From Halomonas borealis (GTDB lineage: Bacteria > Pseudomonadota > Gammaproteobacteria > Pseudomonadales > Halomonadaceae): 64,000 nucleotides of DNA. The position numbers were made by a program, and so were the translations under genes. Below are positions 31,254 to 39,809 of the stretch, piece after piece. The stretch covers positions 161,920 through 225,919 of the forward strand of contig NZ_SDMO01000004.1 in the NCBI RefSeq assembly GCF_004798905.1. Direction: 5' to 3'. The notes under the pieces were generated by a model. The model was given only the letters and a program-made list of their open reading frames with translations, had not been told where the DNA came from and did not search any database. Within the stretch, counting starts at the first letter, position 1, and each line of letters starts with the position of its first letter.

Positions 31254-31427
31254 TGCGTCGTACCGGAACGGTCGCCTCGACCGGGTCCGAGGGGCAGGGT
31301 GTCGAGCGCCAGAACAACACACCGATTCCCTGCCCATTCACGATAAAATCCGTCACAATGTGCCGCCTTGCGGTGGTCGCATGCTGCGTGGCGGCGACAA
31401 CAACAGTTCCGTGATCCTTGGTGTGAC

Positions 31428-32888
31428 ATGACAAACGATGCACAACCCCGTACTCAGTGGCTAGGCCGCTGGGGCTTCGTCCTGGCGGCGACCGGTTCCG
31501 CGGTCGGCCTGGGCAACGTCTGGAAGTTCCCCTACATGACCGGCGAATACGGCGGCGGCGCCTTCGTGCTGGTCTATCTGGCCTGCATCCTGGCCCTCGG
31601 CGTTCCGGTGATGATGACCGAAATCGCCCTGGGTCGCCGTGGCCGGGGTAGCCCCATCGACGCCATCCGCCGCGTGACCGCCGAGTCCGGCGGTCGCTCG
31701 CCGTGGTCGCTGCTGGGCTGGATGGCCATGGCCTGCGGCTTCATGATCCTGTGCTTCTATGTGGTAGTGGCCGGCTGGTCGTTCTCCTACCTGTGGAAGA
31801 TGCTGAGCGGCGGCCTGGCCGGCACCAGCGTCGATGACATGGCGGCGATCTTCGGCGCCAACAATGCCAACCCGTTCAACCTCGGTTTCTGGAGCACCCT
31901 GGTGACGATCATCACCATGCTGATCGTCGGCAAGGGCGTCCAGGCGGGCATCGAGAAGAGCGTGAGCTGGATGATGCCGGGCATGGTCCTCATGCTGTTG
32001 ATCATGATCGTCTACGGGGCCTTCTCCGGTGGCTTCGGCGACGCGCTGCACTTCCTGTTCGCCTTCAATGCGGGCAGCCTCTCCAGCGAGGGCATGCTGG
32101 CGGCCATGGGGCATGCCTTCTTCACCCTGTCGCTGGCCTCTGGGGCGATCTTGACCTACGGCAGTTACCTGCCGCGCGATGCTTCCATCGGTCGTACCAC
32201 CCTGACCGTGGCCGTGGCCGACACCCTGGTCGCGCTGATGGCGGGGCTGGCCATCTTCCCGGTGATCTTCGCCAATGGCATGGAGCCGGGCAGTGGCCCG
32301 GGGCTGATCTTCATGAGCCTGCCGCTGGCCTTCCAGGCCATGCCCCTGGGTACCCTGTTCGGTATCCTGTTCTTCGTGATGCTGTCCATGGCCGCGCTCA
32401 CCTCGTCGATCTCGATGGTCGAGGCCACGGTCTCCTGGCTCACCGATAACAAGGGCATCTCACGTCGCACGGCGGCCTGGGGCACCGGCATCGTGCTGTG
32501 GATCATCAGCACCCTGGCCATGCTGTCCTTCAATGTCGGTGCCGATTGGACGCTGGCCGGCAAGCACTTCTTCGACTGGTTGGATTACCTGACCTCGCGC
32601 TGGATGATGCCGCTCGGCGGGCTGGGCGTCGTGTTGTTGGCCGGCTTCGTGCTCAACAGCGAGGTTATGCGCGAAGAGCTCGGCCTGTCGCCGGTGATGC
32701 ATGCGCTGTGGCTATTCATGGTGCGCTACGTCAGCCCGCTGGGCATCGTGGTCATCTTCCTCGATGCGCTGGGCATCGCCACCCTCGAGTTCGCGGTTCA
32801 GTGGCCCTGGCTGCTGCTGGCGCTGGCGGTGATCACGCTGATCGGTGAGATCACAAGCCCGCGGCTGAAGCGGACGCTGTGCGCCTGA
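31428..32888 (+). CDS. Sodium-dependent NSS-family (SNF) transporter
   Basis: A 486-residue protein with about twelve predicted spans. The first segment, GFVLAATGSAVGLGNVWKFPY, carries the Na+ and substrate-site signature of neurotransmitter:sodium symporters such as LeuT and Tyt1. GGGAFVLVYL and SLASGAILTYGSYLP are further family motifs. Prokaryotic members import amino acids with Na+. It lies 174 bp after hppD on the same strand, so an aromatic amino acid is an attractive but unproven substrate. ATG 31428 is the homologous start. Confidence 0.93.
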   Translation: MTNDAQPRTQWLGRWGFVLAATGSAVGLGNVWKFPYMTGEYGGGAFVLVYLACILALGVPVMMTEIALGRRGRGSPIDAIRRVTAESGGRSPWSLLGWMAMACGFMILCFYVVVAGWSFSYLWKMLSGGLAGTSVDDMAAIFGANNANPFNLGFWSTLVTIITMLIVGKGVQAGIEKSVSWMMPGMVLMLLIMIVYGAFSGGFGDALHFLFAFNAGSLSSEGMLAAMGHAFFTLSLASGAILTYGSYLPRDASIGRTTLTVAVADTLVALMAGLAIFPVIFANGMEPGSGPGLIFMSLPLAFQAMPLGTLFGILFFVMLSMAALTSSISMVEATVSWLTDNKGISRRTAAWGTGIVLWIISTLAMLSFNVGADWTLAGKHFFDWLDYLTSRWMMPLGGLGVVLLAGFVLNSEVMREELGLSPVMHALWLFMVRYVSPLGIVVIFLDALGIATLEFAVQWPWLLLALAVITLIGEITSPRLKRTLCA

Positions 32889-32909
32889 TGACGTCAGCGC
32901 CCCGTTAAC

Positions 32910-32940
32910 ACGCGGCCCCCGCCAATGGCGGGGGCCGCGT
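32910..32940 (+). terminator. Strong hairpin after the NSS transporter
   Basis: 14-bp perfect arms (ACGCGGCCCCCGCC and its complement) with a 3-base loop, followed by CGTTTG. It lies 21 bp after the stop and is a likely terminator with a weak T-run. Confidence 0.75.
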
Positions 32941-33068
32941 CGTTTGGGAGAGGGCGCGGCCCATACGGCGGATCGGTTATATCCTTACGCAGAGGTGAGA
33001 GTGGCATTCGGCCGGCAATTTAATTACTTTAGGGTATATAAAATATTTTCAGATAGAGATATTGGAAT

Positions 33069-33944
33069 ATGTGCGCCGCGATCTTCTCGCCCGATGCTCC
33101 GCTTCTCCGGCTTCCTGATGCGACATCCGAGCTGGTGGCGGGGCGGGTCAGCCTGGTCGGCGCCGGTCCCGGCGACCCGGAACTATTGACCGTCAAGGCG
33201 CTACGCCGCCTGCAGGCCGCCGATGTGATCCTCCACGACCGGCTAGTCAGCAAGGAGATCCTGGCGCTCGCCGCCCCTCAGGCGGCGTGTCTCTATGTCG
33301 GCAAGGCGCGCTCCGATCACAGCGTGCCTCAGGAGGGCATCAACCAGGCGCTGATCGACTGGGCGAGGGCGGGCAAGCGCGTCGTCCGCCTGAAGGGGGG
33401 CGATCCCTTCATCTTCGGACGCGGCGGCGAGGAGCTGGAGAGCCTGGTCGCCGACGGGGTCGAGGTCGAGGTGGTGCCAGGTATCACCGCGGCCTCGGGC
33501 TGTGCGGCCTATGCCGGGATACCGCTGACCCACCGTGACCACGCGCAGTCGGTGCGCTTCATCACCGGCCACCTGCGCAATGGCAGCTGCGACCTGGACT
33601 GGCCGGCGCTGGCGAGCCCCGGCCAGACTCTGGTGTTCTACATGGGGCTCGGTAGCCTCGAGATCATCGGCGAGCGCCTGCGCGCCCATGGCCTGGCGGG
33701 TGAGACGCCGCTGGCGCTGATCGAGCAGGGCACCACGGCGCGTCAGCGGGTGCACGTGGCGCGTCTGGACGATTTGCCGTCGGCCGAAGAGTTGGCTAAC
33801 ATCCGCCCCCCGACCCTCATCATCGTGGGTACGGTGGTAGCATTGCATCAGACGCTGGCCTGGTTCGACAGCGAACGAGCCGCCAGCCTGGGTTGGTTGC
33901 AGGGAAAGCACCCGACACCGTCCGATACGTCTGACGGCGCCTGA
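33069..33944 (+). CDS. cobA: Uroporphyrinogen-III C-methyltransferase
   Basis: SUMT methylates uroporphyrinogen III at C2 and C7 to precorrin-2 for sirohaem or cobalamin. The 291-residue protein shows [37 protein letters not shown] and [22 protein letters not shown], all signatures of this enzyme. It is the single-domain form without the CysG oxidase/chelatase half. ATG 33069 is preceded by a weak site (GATATTGGAAT). No nitrite or sulfite reductase gene is adjacent, so the end product is not given by context. The AT-rich stretch 32990-33068 is its probable promoter. Confidence 0.94.
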   Translation: MCAAIFSPDAPLLRLPDATSELVAGRVSLVGAGPGDPELLTVKALRRLQAADVILHDRLVSKEILALAAPQAACLYVGKARSDHSVPQEGINQALIDWARAGKRVVRLKGGDPFIFGRGGEELESLVADGVEVEVVPGITAASGCAAYAGIPLTHRDHAQSVRFITGHLRNGSCDLDWPALASPGQTLVFYMGLGSLEIIGERLRAHGLAGETPLALIEQGTTARQRVHVARLDDLPSAEELANIRPPTLIIVGTVVALHQTLAWFDSERAASLGWLQGKHPTPSDTSDGA

Positions 33945-33992
33945 TCGCGGGAGGTCGACCGGCGTGCATGTCGTTGTGAGGAATAGGTACAG

Positions 33993-34403
33993 ATGAGAAT
34001 ACTCGGCAAGGCGGGCGGTCTCCGCTCTACAGGCGGTCGCTACCTGTTGACGATCGGCCTGGCGATCTGTGTGTTGTCCGGCGCCGGCCCGGCCCTGGCC
34101 CACGGCGAGGCGCCGCTCCAGCAGGGTGTCGCCTCCTTCTACGGTGATCGCTTTCAGGGTCGCACCACCGCCAGCGGCGACGCCTTCGATCAGCGCGAGC
34201 TCACCGCGGCCCATCGCACCCTGCCGTTCGGTACCAAGGTGCTGGTGACTCGGCCCGACAACGGGCGCGAGGTCGAGGTGATGATCAACGATCGCGGCCC
34301 CTATGTCTCCGGCCGGGTGATCGATCTCTCCAAGAGCGCCGCTCGCGCGCTCGGCATGCTCAGGCGCGGCACCGCGCCCGTCCAGCTCAGCCTGACCGAC
34401 TGA
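33993..34403 (+). CDS. rlpA: RlpA-like double-psi beta-barrel protein
   Basis: A 136-residue secreted protein with a signal peptide or anchor (hydrophobic residues about 19-35, ending GPALA) and one double-psi beta-barrel domain: GVASFYGDRFQGRTTASGDAFDQ, LPFGTKVLVT, VMINDRGPYVSGRVIDLS. RlpA proteins act on peptidoglycan at septa or cell poles. This copy lacks the C-terminal SPOR domain of full-length RlpA and shows no lipobox cysteine, so it is a minimal family member. Confidence 0.88.
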   Translation: MRILGKAGGLRSTGGRYLLTIGLAICVLSGAGPALAHGEAPLQQGVASFYGDRFQGRTTASGDAFDQRELTAAHRTLPFGTKVLVTRPDNGREVEVMINDRGPYVSGRVIDLSKSAARALGMLRRGTAPVQLSLTD

Positions 34404-34438
34404 GCGCTATCCCTCACGCCAGACGCCGCGTCACTCCC

Positions 34439-35527
34439 TCAGGGTGATGTGGCGTCGGTGCGTGTGAATTCCCGCTTCCAGCGCTCGAGCAGCGCCTGAC
34501 GCTTGAGTTCGTCGAGGGTCGCCAGTAGCCCCGGCCCCAGTGACACCGGCCGCAGCGCCTCGCCATGGCTTTCTCGCAACGCGTGCGCCGTGCCTGGCCC
34601 GCCAAGCGACGGGTGCACGGCGCCGAGCGGCGTGGCTTCGGCGATCACTCGCTGGCCGGCGTCGCCGAGCAGGAAGTTCATGAAGCGTCGCGCGTTTTCC
34701 GGATGCGGTGCTTGGCGGGGTATCAGGGCCAGGCGTTGGGTGATCAGCGCATAGTCGTCGGGCACCACCACCTCCAGCGCCGGGTCGGCGTCGGCGACCG
34801 CCCGAGCATAGCTGCCCAGCAGGTTGTAACCCAGCCAATAGCGACCGTCCTTCAGGCCTGCCAGCATCTCACCGGTGGTGGCGGCCAGTGCCGTCTGGGT
34901 CGCCCCGAAGGCGGTCACCAGGTCCCAGTAGCGCGGTGTCAGCCGGGATTCCTGGATGGCATAGGCATAGCCGGCCCCGCTGCGCTCGGGGTCATAGGTC
35001 ACCACCCGGCCGTGCAGCGCCTCGCCATGGCCTTCCAGCAACTCGAGCAGCTCGGCGTGGCTTTCCGGGCGTCCGAAGCGGTCGATCAACTCGCGGCGCA
35101 CCACCATGACGATCGGTTCGAAGGTGAAGGCGAACAGCTCGTGGCGCCAGCGTGCCCAGGCCGGCCAGGCCATGGCCTGGGGAGACGACAGCGGGCGCGC
35201 GTGGCCGCCGTTGGCCAGCCAGTATTGCCAGGGCATGGCCGAGGAGATCAGCACATCGACCTCGTCCGGGGTCTCCAGGAAGCGCCGGTGCAGGCCGAGG
35301 GTATCCAGGTTGCGATAGGTCAGGCCGATGCTCGGATGCTCGGCATGGAAGGCCTCGAGCAGCGGGCGGGCGTAGGACGGGTCGAGGGCGCCGTGGACCA
35401 CCAGCGTGTCGGTAGCCCCGTCGACGGGACCGGTGGCGGGGAAGTGGAGTCGCTCTGCGGCCTGGGTGGCCGATGCGGTAGCCAGCCACAGCAGGGCGAT
35501 CAGCATGATGCCGGGACGTCGCCTCAT
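34439..35527 (-). CDS. Periplasmic solute-binding protein (family 1) encoded with TctDE
   Basis: A 362-residue protein with a signal peptide (residues 1-23, ending TQAA) and a family 1 extracellular solute-binding fold (TLVVHGALDPSYARPLLEAFH, DVLISSAMPWQYWLANGG, GYNLLGSYARA). No ABC permease or ATPase is nearby. Its ATG overlaps the stop of the sensor kinase as ATGA, so it is coexpressed with the two-component system. By analogy with Salmonella PgtC in the PgtABC regulatory system, it may present ligand to the kinase. That role is inference. Confidence 0.85.
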   Translation of the reverse strand: MRRRPGIMLIALLWLATASATQAAERLHFPATGPVDGATDTLVVHGALDPSYARPLLEAFHAEHPSIGLTYRNLDTLGLHRRFLETPDEVDVLISSAMPWQYWLANGGHARPLSSPQAMAWPAWARWRHELFAFTFEPIVMVVRRELIDRFGRPESHAELLELLEGHGEALHGRVVTYDPERSGAGYAYAIQESRLTPRYWDLVTAFGATQTALAATTGEMLAGLKDGRYWLGYNLLGSYARAVADADPALEVVVPDDYALITQRLALIPRQAPHPENARRFMNFLLGDAGQRVIAEATPLGAVHPSLGGPGTAHALRESHGEALRPVSLGPGLLATLDELKRQALLERWKREFTRTDATSP

Positions 35528-36894
35528 GGGGTCTCCTCGGGAAAATGCAGGCCGACCCTGAGGCCATGGCCGTCGCTGCCAGCGTCGAGTCGCAGGCGGG
35601 CGCCGTGGGCACGGGCGATGCCGTCGACGATGGCCAGCCCAAGCCCAGAGCCGTCGGGGTCGTCGCTGCCGCGATGAAAGGGGCGCAGCATCAGTAGCCG
35701 CCGGTCGGCGGGGATGCCGGGCCCGTCGTCTTCGACTTCGAGGACGGGGGGCGCCGCGCGGGCTCGCACGGTGATGTGCGTCGCCCCGTAACGACGAGCG
35801 TTGTCGATCAGGTTGGCCAGTGCCTCTTCGAGCTGCCAGTCGAGCCCGTCCACCGTTACCGGTGTCGCCGGCGCTTCCAGCCCCAGGTCGATGCCGGCGC
35901 GATGGCAGGCATTCCAGTGGCCGCGTACCGCGCGGCTGGCCACTGCCTCGAGCGAGAGCGGGACCAGCTCGGGGCGATACTCGGGGTTGTCGAGGCGGGT
36001 CAGCGACAACAACTGCACGGCGAGATGCGAGGTGCGCGTGCTGGTGGCGTGGATCGCGGCCAGGGCCTCTCGCCAGCGCGGCGGGTCGGTCTGTCGCAGG
36101 GCCAGCTCGGCACGCGCCGAGAGTCCGGCGAGGGGGGTGCGAAGCTGGTGAGAGGCGTCGCCGATGAAGCGTTCCTGATTGGTCTTGACGCGTCGCATGC
36201 GCGCCAGCAGTTCGTTGAGTGTCTCACGCAGTTCGGCGAGCTCTCGCGGCAGCGCCAGGTCCAGCGGGGCCAGGGTGCGGGGGTCGCGGGCGCGGATGGC
36301 TTGGCGCAATCGGCTCAGCGGGGTCAGGGCGCCGCGAATGGCCAGCAGCACCACGGCGACCGCCAGTCCCGCCATGCCCAGGATGTAAGCCAGGTTGGCG
36401 CGTAGCAGCTCGTGGGCTAGGCGCTGACGGCCCTCCCGGGTGTGGGCGACGCGTACCTCGAAGCCTGCGCGCTGGCGCCAGTCCGCGAGGCGGGAATGAC
36501 GAATGCCCTGGCGCAGCTCGAGGCCCTGCCAGATCAGGTCGCGATAGCGTAGCGTCGGGACCTCGCCGGCGTCGGCGGGCGGGCCGGGCAGCTCGGCATT
36601 GCCGGTGACGAACTGCCCCTGGGCGTCGTAGAGGGCGTAGAAGACGCGCTCCTCGGCGTCGGTGGCGAGCATCTCGAGGGCCGCCGGCGGCAGGTCGAGC
36701 CACAGGCGTTCGTCCTGCCACTGGACCTGCTCGGCGATGGCCAGGGTGGCCGCCTCGAGCAGGCGGTCGAAGGCCCGGTCGGCGGTATGGCGTGCCTCGA
36801 TCCAGGCCTGCACGACCATCAGCGCGCCCAATGCCATCAGCGGCAGCAGCAGCCAGGTCAGCAGGCGACGGTAGAGGCTGTCGCGCCGGATCAC
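35524..36894 (-). CDS. tctE: Sensor histidine kinase, TctE family
   Basis: A 456-residue inner-membrane kinase: membrane span about residues 13-32, a periplasmic TctE-type sensor domain, a second span near 165-185, HAMP-like linker, phospho-acceptor His249 in DASHQLRTPLAG, and an ATPase domain with NLIDNARRYG, DDGPGIP and GSGLGLAIV. The start is GTG 36894, overlapping the tctD stop as GTGA; a much longer frame running into tctD is not real. It is the third gene of the operon that faces tctCBA and probably senses a carboxylate. Confidence 0.93.
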   Translation of the reverse strand: MIRRDSLYRRLLTWLLLPLMALGALMVVQAWIEARHTADRAFDRLLEAATLAIAEQVQWQDERLWLDLPPAALEMLATDAEERVFYALYDAQGQFVTGNAELPGPPADAGEVPTLRYRDLIWQGLELRQGIRHSRLADWRQRAGFEVRVAHTREGRQRLAHELLRANLAYILGMAGLAVAVVLLAIRGALTPLSRLRQAIRARDPRTLAPLDLALPRELAELRETLNELLARMRRVKTNQERFIGDASHQLRTPLAGLSARAELALRQTDPPRWREALAAIHATSTRTSHLAVQLLSLTRLDNPEYRPELVPLSLEAVASRAVRGHWNACHRAGIDLGLEAPATPVTVDGLDWQLEEALANLIDNARRYGATHITVRARAAPPVLEVEDDGPGIPADRRLLMLRPFHRGSDDPDGSGLGLAIVDGIARAHGARLRLDAGSDGHGLRVGLHFPEETP

Positions 36895-37553
36895 GTGGCC
36901 TCCAGCAGATACCCCAGCCCGCGCACGGTACGCAGGGCGATGGCGCCGCCGGCCAGGCGCTTGCGCAGGCGATGGATGTAGACCTCGATGGCGTTGTCGC
37001 CCATGGGTTCGCCCTGGAAGGCCTCCTCGACGAGGCGCGCCTTGTCGACCGGCTCGCCGCCATGCCGCATCAGACAGGCCAGTAACCGTTGCTCCCGCGG
37101 GGGCAGCGGCAGCGCCGCGCCGTCGAGGGTAAAGCGCTGGGCCGTGGCATCGAAGTTCAGCGGGCCGACCTGGAGCGCCTGGCCGCGTTCGCGGCGTCGC
37201 AGCAGGGCGCGCACCCGGGCCTCGAGCTCGTCCAGGGCGAAGGGCTTGGCCAGGTAGTCGTCGGCGCCGAGATCGAGCCCGCGGACCCGATCCTCCACCG
37301 CGCCGCGGGCGGTGAGGATCAGCACCGGGGTGTCGGCGTCGTGGCGGCGCAGCGTCTCGAGCACGTCGAGCCCGCCGCAACCGGGTAGGTTGAGGTCCAG
37401 CAGCACCAGCTCGAGGCCATGCTCCGCGCCATCGAGCCGGGCCCGGGCCGCCTCGCCATCGGCCAGGTGCTCGACGGTGTGATGCTCGAGCGCCAGGGCA
37501 TCCACCAGGGTTTCCGCCAGCAGGCGGTCGTCTTCTACCAGCAGCAGCGTCAT
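36891..37553 (-). CDS. tctD: Response regulator, TctD family
   Basis: A 220-residue OmpR/PhoB-type regulator with a receiver domain (acidic pocket EDD; phospho-acceptor Asp in LVLLDLNLPG near residue 52; Lys in LAKPF) and a winged-helix DNA-binding domain ending RTVRGLGYLLEAT. I chose ATG 37553 because GGAGG lies 7 bases upstream and the ATG overlaps the IclR stop as ATGA; ATG 37559 sits too near the ribosome site. It probably activates tctCBA. Confidence 0.93.
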   Translation of the reverse strand: MTLLLVEDDRLLAETLVDALALEHHTVEHLADGEAARARLDGAEHGLELVLLDLNLPGCGGLDVLETLRRHDADTPVLILTARGAVEDRVRGLDLGADDYLAKPFALDELEARVRALLRRRERGQALQVGPLNFDATAQRFTLDGAALPLPPREQRLLACLMRHGGEPVDKARLVEEAFQGEPMGDNAIEVYIHRLRKRLAGGAIALRTVRGLGYLLEAT

Positions 37554-38155
37554 GGGCATGCCTCCTCGCCTGATGGAGGGTCACCAAGCGCCGCTTGGGC
37601 CGCCTCCAGGGCTCGCCGGGCGGCGGCGTCGGACAGGCGGCCGGCGGGGCCGGACAGCGATAGCCACAGCGCGGGGGCGGGGTCGCCGCCCAGCGCGACG
37701 CACGTCATGTGGCCGCCAGGGAGGGCGAGACGCGGGTCGTCGTCGCCGGCCAGCGGCCAGTGGCTCCCCGGGCGCAGGTCATGACGCAGGCCGGTCTCGG
37801 GGAGGGCGACCAGCCGGCATTCCACCTGGTCGGCGTGACCCGCCAGCAGGGCGGCGGTCTCGCCGGTCTCGGCGGCCAGCCGGTCGAGCCATGGCTGGAC
37901 CCGGGTCGCCAGGTGCTGCGACGGGGCGTGTCGACGGGCGAGGCGTACCGGGCTTCCGCCCAGCCGCCAGCGTCCGTCGTCACCCCGCTGGGCGTAGTCG
38001 AAGCGGGAAAGCGAGCCGAGCAGGCGCAGCAGGGTGCTCTTGTAGAAGCCGGTGGCCTCGGCCAGTTCGGCCAGGCTGAAGGCGTCGTGGGGAGAGTCGA
38101 AGACCTCGAGCACGGTCAGCGCGCGTTCCACGGCCTCGACGCGGTCCTGGGCCAT
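37550..38155 (-). CDS. IclR-type transcriptional regulator
   Basis: A 201-residue protein with an N-terminal IclR winged helix-turn-helix (AVERALTVLEVFDSPHDAF, LAELAEATGFYKSTLLRLLGSL) and a reduced effector domain. It is shorter than typical IclR proteins (about 250). ATG 38155 is the homologous start with GAGG upstream. It is the first gene of the operon with tctDE and is divergent from tctCBA; a 24-bp palindrome between them is a candidate operator. Having both an IclR protein and a two-component pair is unusual for this transporter. Confidence 0.85.
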   Translation of the reverse strand: MAQDRVEAVERALTVLEVFDSPHDAFSLAELAEATGFYKSTLLRLLGSLSRFDYAQRGDDGRWRLGGSPVRLARRHAPSQHLATRVQPWLDRLAAETGETAALLAGHADQVECRLVALPETGLRHDLRPGSHWPLAGDDDPRLALPGGHMTCVALGGDPAPALWLSLSGPAGRLSDAAARRALEAAQAALGDPPSGEEACP

Positions 38156-38284
38156 GTCGTGTTGCCTCGTTGATGGTCGCGTTTCAAGAGACGGTGTCGG
38201 ACCTGCAACTTTGGTCGCGATTCGCCGCATGGGCATTGACCCCCATGGAGGAGCGGCCTAGTTTTCGCTCAGGGGAACGATGTT

Positions 38285-38308
38285 CTGCCTTACAGAATTG
38301 TAAGGCAG
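38285..38308. promoter_or_regulatory. Palindromic operator in the divergent iclR-tctC region
   Basis: 10-bp perfect arms CTGCCTTACA and TGTAAGGCAG separated by GAAT, centred about 74 bp upstream of the tctC ATG. Size and symmetry fit a dimeric regulator such as the adjacent IclR protein. The stem could also fold in RNA, but no T-run follows. The rest of the 215-bp gap holds no gene. Confidence 0.65.
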
Positions 38309-38370
38309 TCGTCAGCCACCCGCAAGCGACACCTTCACCGTCAACGACAATCTCCTAGGGGATAACAACA

Positions 38371-39357
38371 ATGTCTGTGAGAACGCCACTCAAGCTCGTC
38401 GCCGTCGCCGCCTTCACCGTGAGCGCCGGTTCCACCCTGGCCTTCGAGCCGCAAGGCAAGGTCGAATGCATCGCCCCGGCCGACCCGGGGGGTGGTTGGG
38501 ACTTCACCTGCCGTAGCGTCGGCAATGTCATGGAGGAGCTGGACCTGGTGCCTGCCAGCGTACAGACCATCAACATGGCCGGTGCCGGCGGTGGCGTGGC
38601 CTACGCCCACACCGTGAGCAAGCGCGCCGGCGATGACCAGCTACTGGTGGCCGCGTCGACGGCCACGACCACCCGCCTGGCGCAAGATCAGTTCCCGGGC
38701 ATGAGCGCCGACATGGTCAACTGGGTCGGCGCGCTGGGGGCCGACTATGGTGTCATCGCCGTCGCCGATGATTCCGAATACGACGACCTGCCCGAGCTGA
38801 TGGAGTCCCTCAAGGATGACCCGCGCAGCGTCAAGTTCGCCGGGGGCAGTGCCAAGGGCGGCTGGGATCATCTCAAGGTACTGATCGCCGCCCAGGAAGC
38901 CGGCGTCGAGAGCCTGCCGCGCATCCCCTACCTGTCGTACAACAATGGCGGCGAGGCCATGACCCAGGTGGTCGGCGGTCATGTCGATGCCTTCACCGGC
39001 GACATCACCGAGGCCCAGGGTTTCATGGACTCCGGTGACCTGCGCGTGCTGGCGGTGTTGTCGGAGGAGCGGCTGCCGGGCGAGTTCAGCGATATTCCTA
39101 CCGCTCGTGAGCAGGGCATCGATGCCATCGGGCCGAACTGGCGCGGCTTCTACATGCCGGCCGACGTGCCGGAAGAGGCCCGGCAGTATTGGATGGATGC
39201 CATGGATACCCTCTACGAGAGCCAGGAATGGAAGGACGTCATGGCCAGCAACGGCCTGATGCCGTTCCACATGAGTGCCGGTGAGTTCGAGCAATTCGTC
39301 AACGACCAGATCGCCGACATCCGTCAACTCTCCCAAGACATCGGGCTGATCCAGTAA
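38371..39357 (+). CDS. tctC: Tripartite tricarboxylate transporter binding protein TctC
   Basis: A 328-residue periplasmic binding protein with a signal peptide (residues 1-25, ending STLA). The Bug/TctC signature ECIAPADPGGGWDFTCRSV marks the carboxylate pocket, followed by GGSAKGGWDHLK and TGDITEAQGFMDSGDLRVLA. It captures a di- or tricarboxylate such as citrate and delivers it to TctAB. The stop overlaps the tctB start (TAATG). The ligand is not decided by sequence. Confidence 0.94.
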   Translation: MSVRTPLKLVAVAAFTVSAGSTLAFEPQGKVECIAPADPGGGWDFTCRSVGNVMEELDLVPASVQTINMAGAGGGVAYAHTVSKRAGDDQLLVAASTATTTRLAQDQFPGMSADMVNWVGALGADYGVIAVADDSEYDDLPELMESLKDDPRSVKFAGGSAKGGWDHLKVLIAAQEAGVESLPRIPYLSYNNGGEAMTQVVGGHVDAFTGDITEAQGFMDSGDLRVLAVLSEERLPGEFSDIPTAREQGIDAIGPNWRGFYMPADVPEEARQYWMDAMDTLYESQEWKDVMASNGLMPFHMSAGEFEQFVNDQIADIRQLSQDIGLIQ

Positions 39358-39809
39358 TGACCTTCAACGACCGCATCTTCGGGGTCCTGTTGATCGCCCT
39401 GGCCGTCGCGTACGGCTGGGGTGCTACCCAGTTTCCCGAACCGTTCGGCGGGGCCGAAGGCGTCGGCCCGGAGACCTTTCCCTATCTACTGGCATCGGTG
39501 CTGGTGCTCTCCAGCCTCTATCTGATCGTGCGGCCGGACCCGGATAATGCCTGGCCGTGGAGCCGTACCGGGGTAGAGCTGTTGATCGCGGTGGCGGTGC
39601 TGATCGTCTATACCGCGTTGCTGCAGTCGCTGGGCTTCATCCTCAGCACCCTGCTGGCGGTGGGGACCCTGTGCTGGCGCATGGGTGCCACGCCGCTCAA
39701 GGCCTATGTCACCGGCGGCGTGGCCGGCGTGGCGGTGTTCGGGCTGTTCAATTTCGCCCTGGATCTTGCGCTGCCGCTGGGGCTCTTGTCCTTCCTGGAG
39801 GTGAGCTGA
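39357..39809 (+). CDS. tctB: Tripartite tricarboxylate transporter small membrane subunit TctB
   Basis: A 150-residue protein with four predicted membrane spans (for example FGVLLIALAVAYGWGA, LLASVLVLSSLYLIV). TctB is the poorly conserved small subunit that pairs with TctA. It is assigned mainly by position between tctC and tctA and by topology. It overlaps both neighbours (TAATG and TGATG). Confidence 0.93.
   Translation: MTFNDRIFGVLLIALAVAYGWGATQFPEPFGGAEGVGPETFPYLLASVLVLSSLYLIVRPDPDNAWPWSRTGVELLIAVAVLIVYTALLQSLGFILSTLLAVGTLCWRMGATPLKAYVTGGVAGVAVFGLFNFALDLALPLGLLSFLEVS

Noticed and set aside
36895..37587. Extension of the tctE frame through the response regulator gene, suggesting a fused 687-residue protein
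   Set aside because: The upstream part is Arg/Pro/Ala-rich nonsense in a shifted frame of tctD; tctD has all receiver motifs and the kinase has a coupled GTG start.
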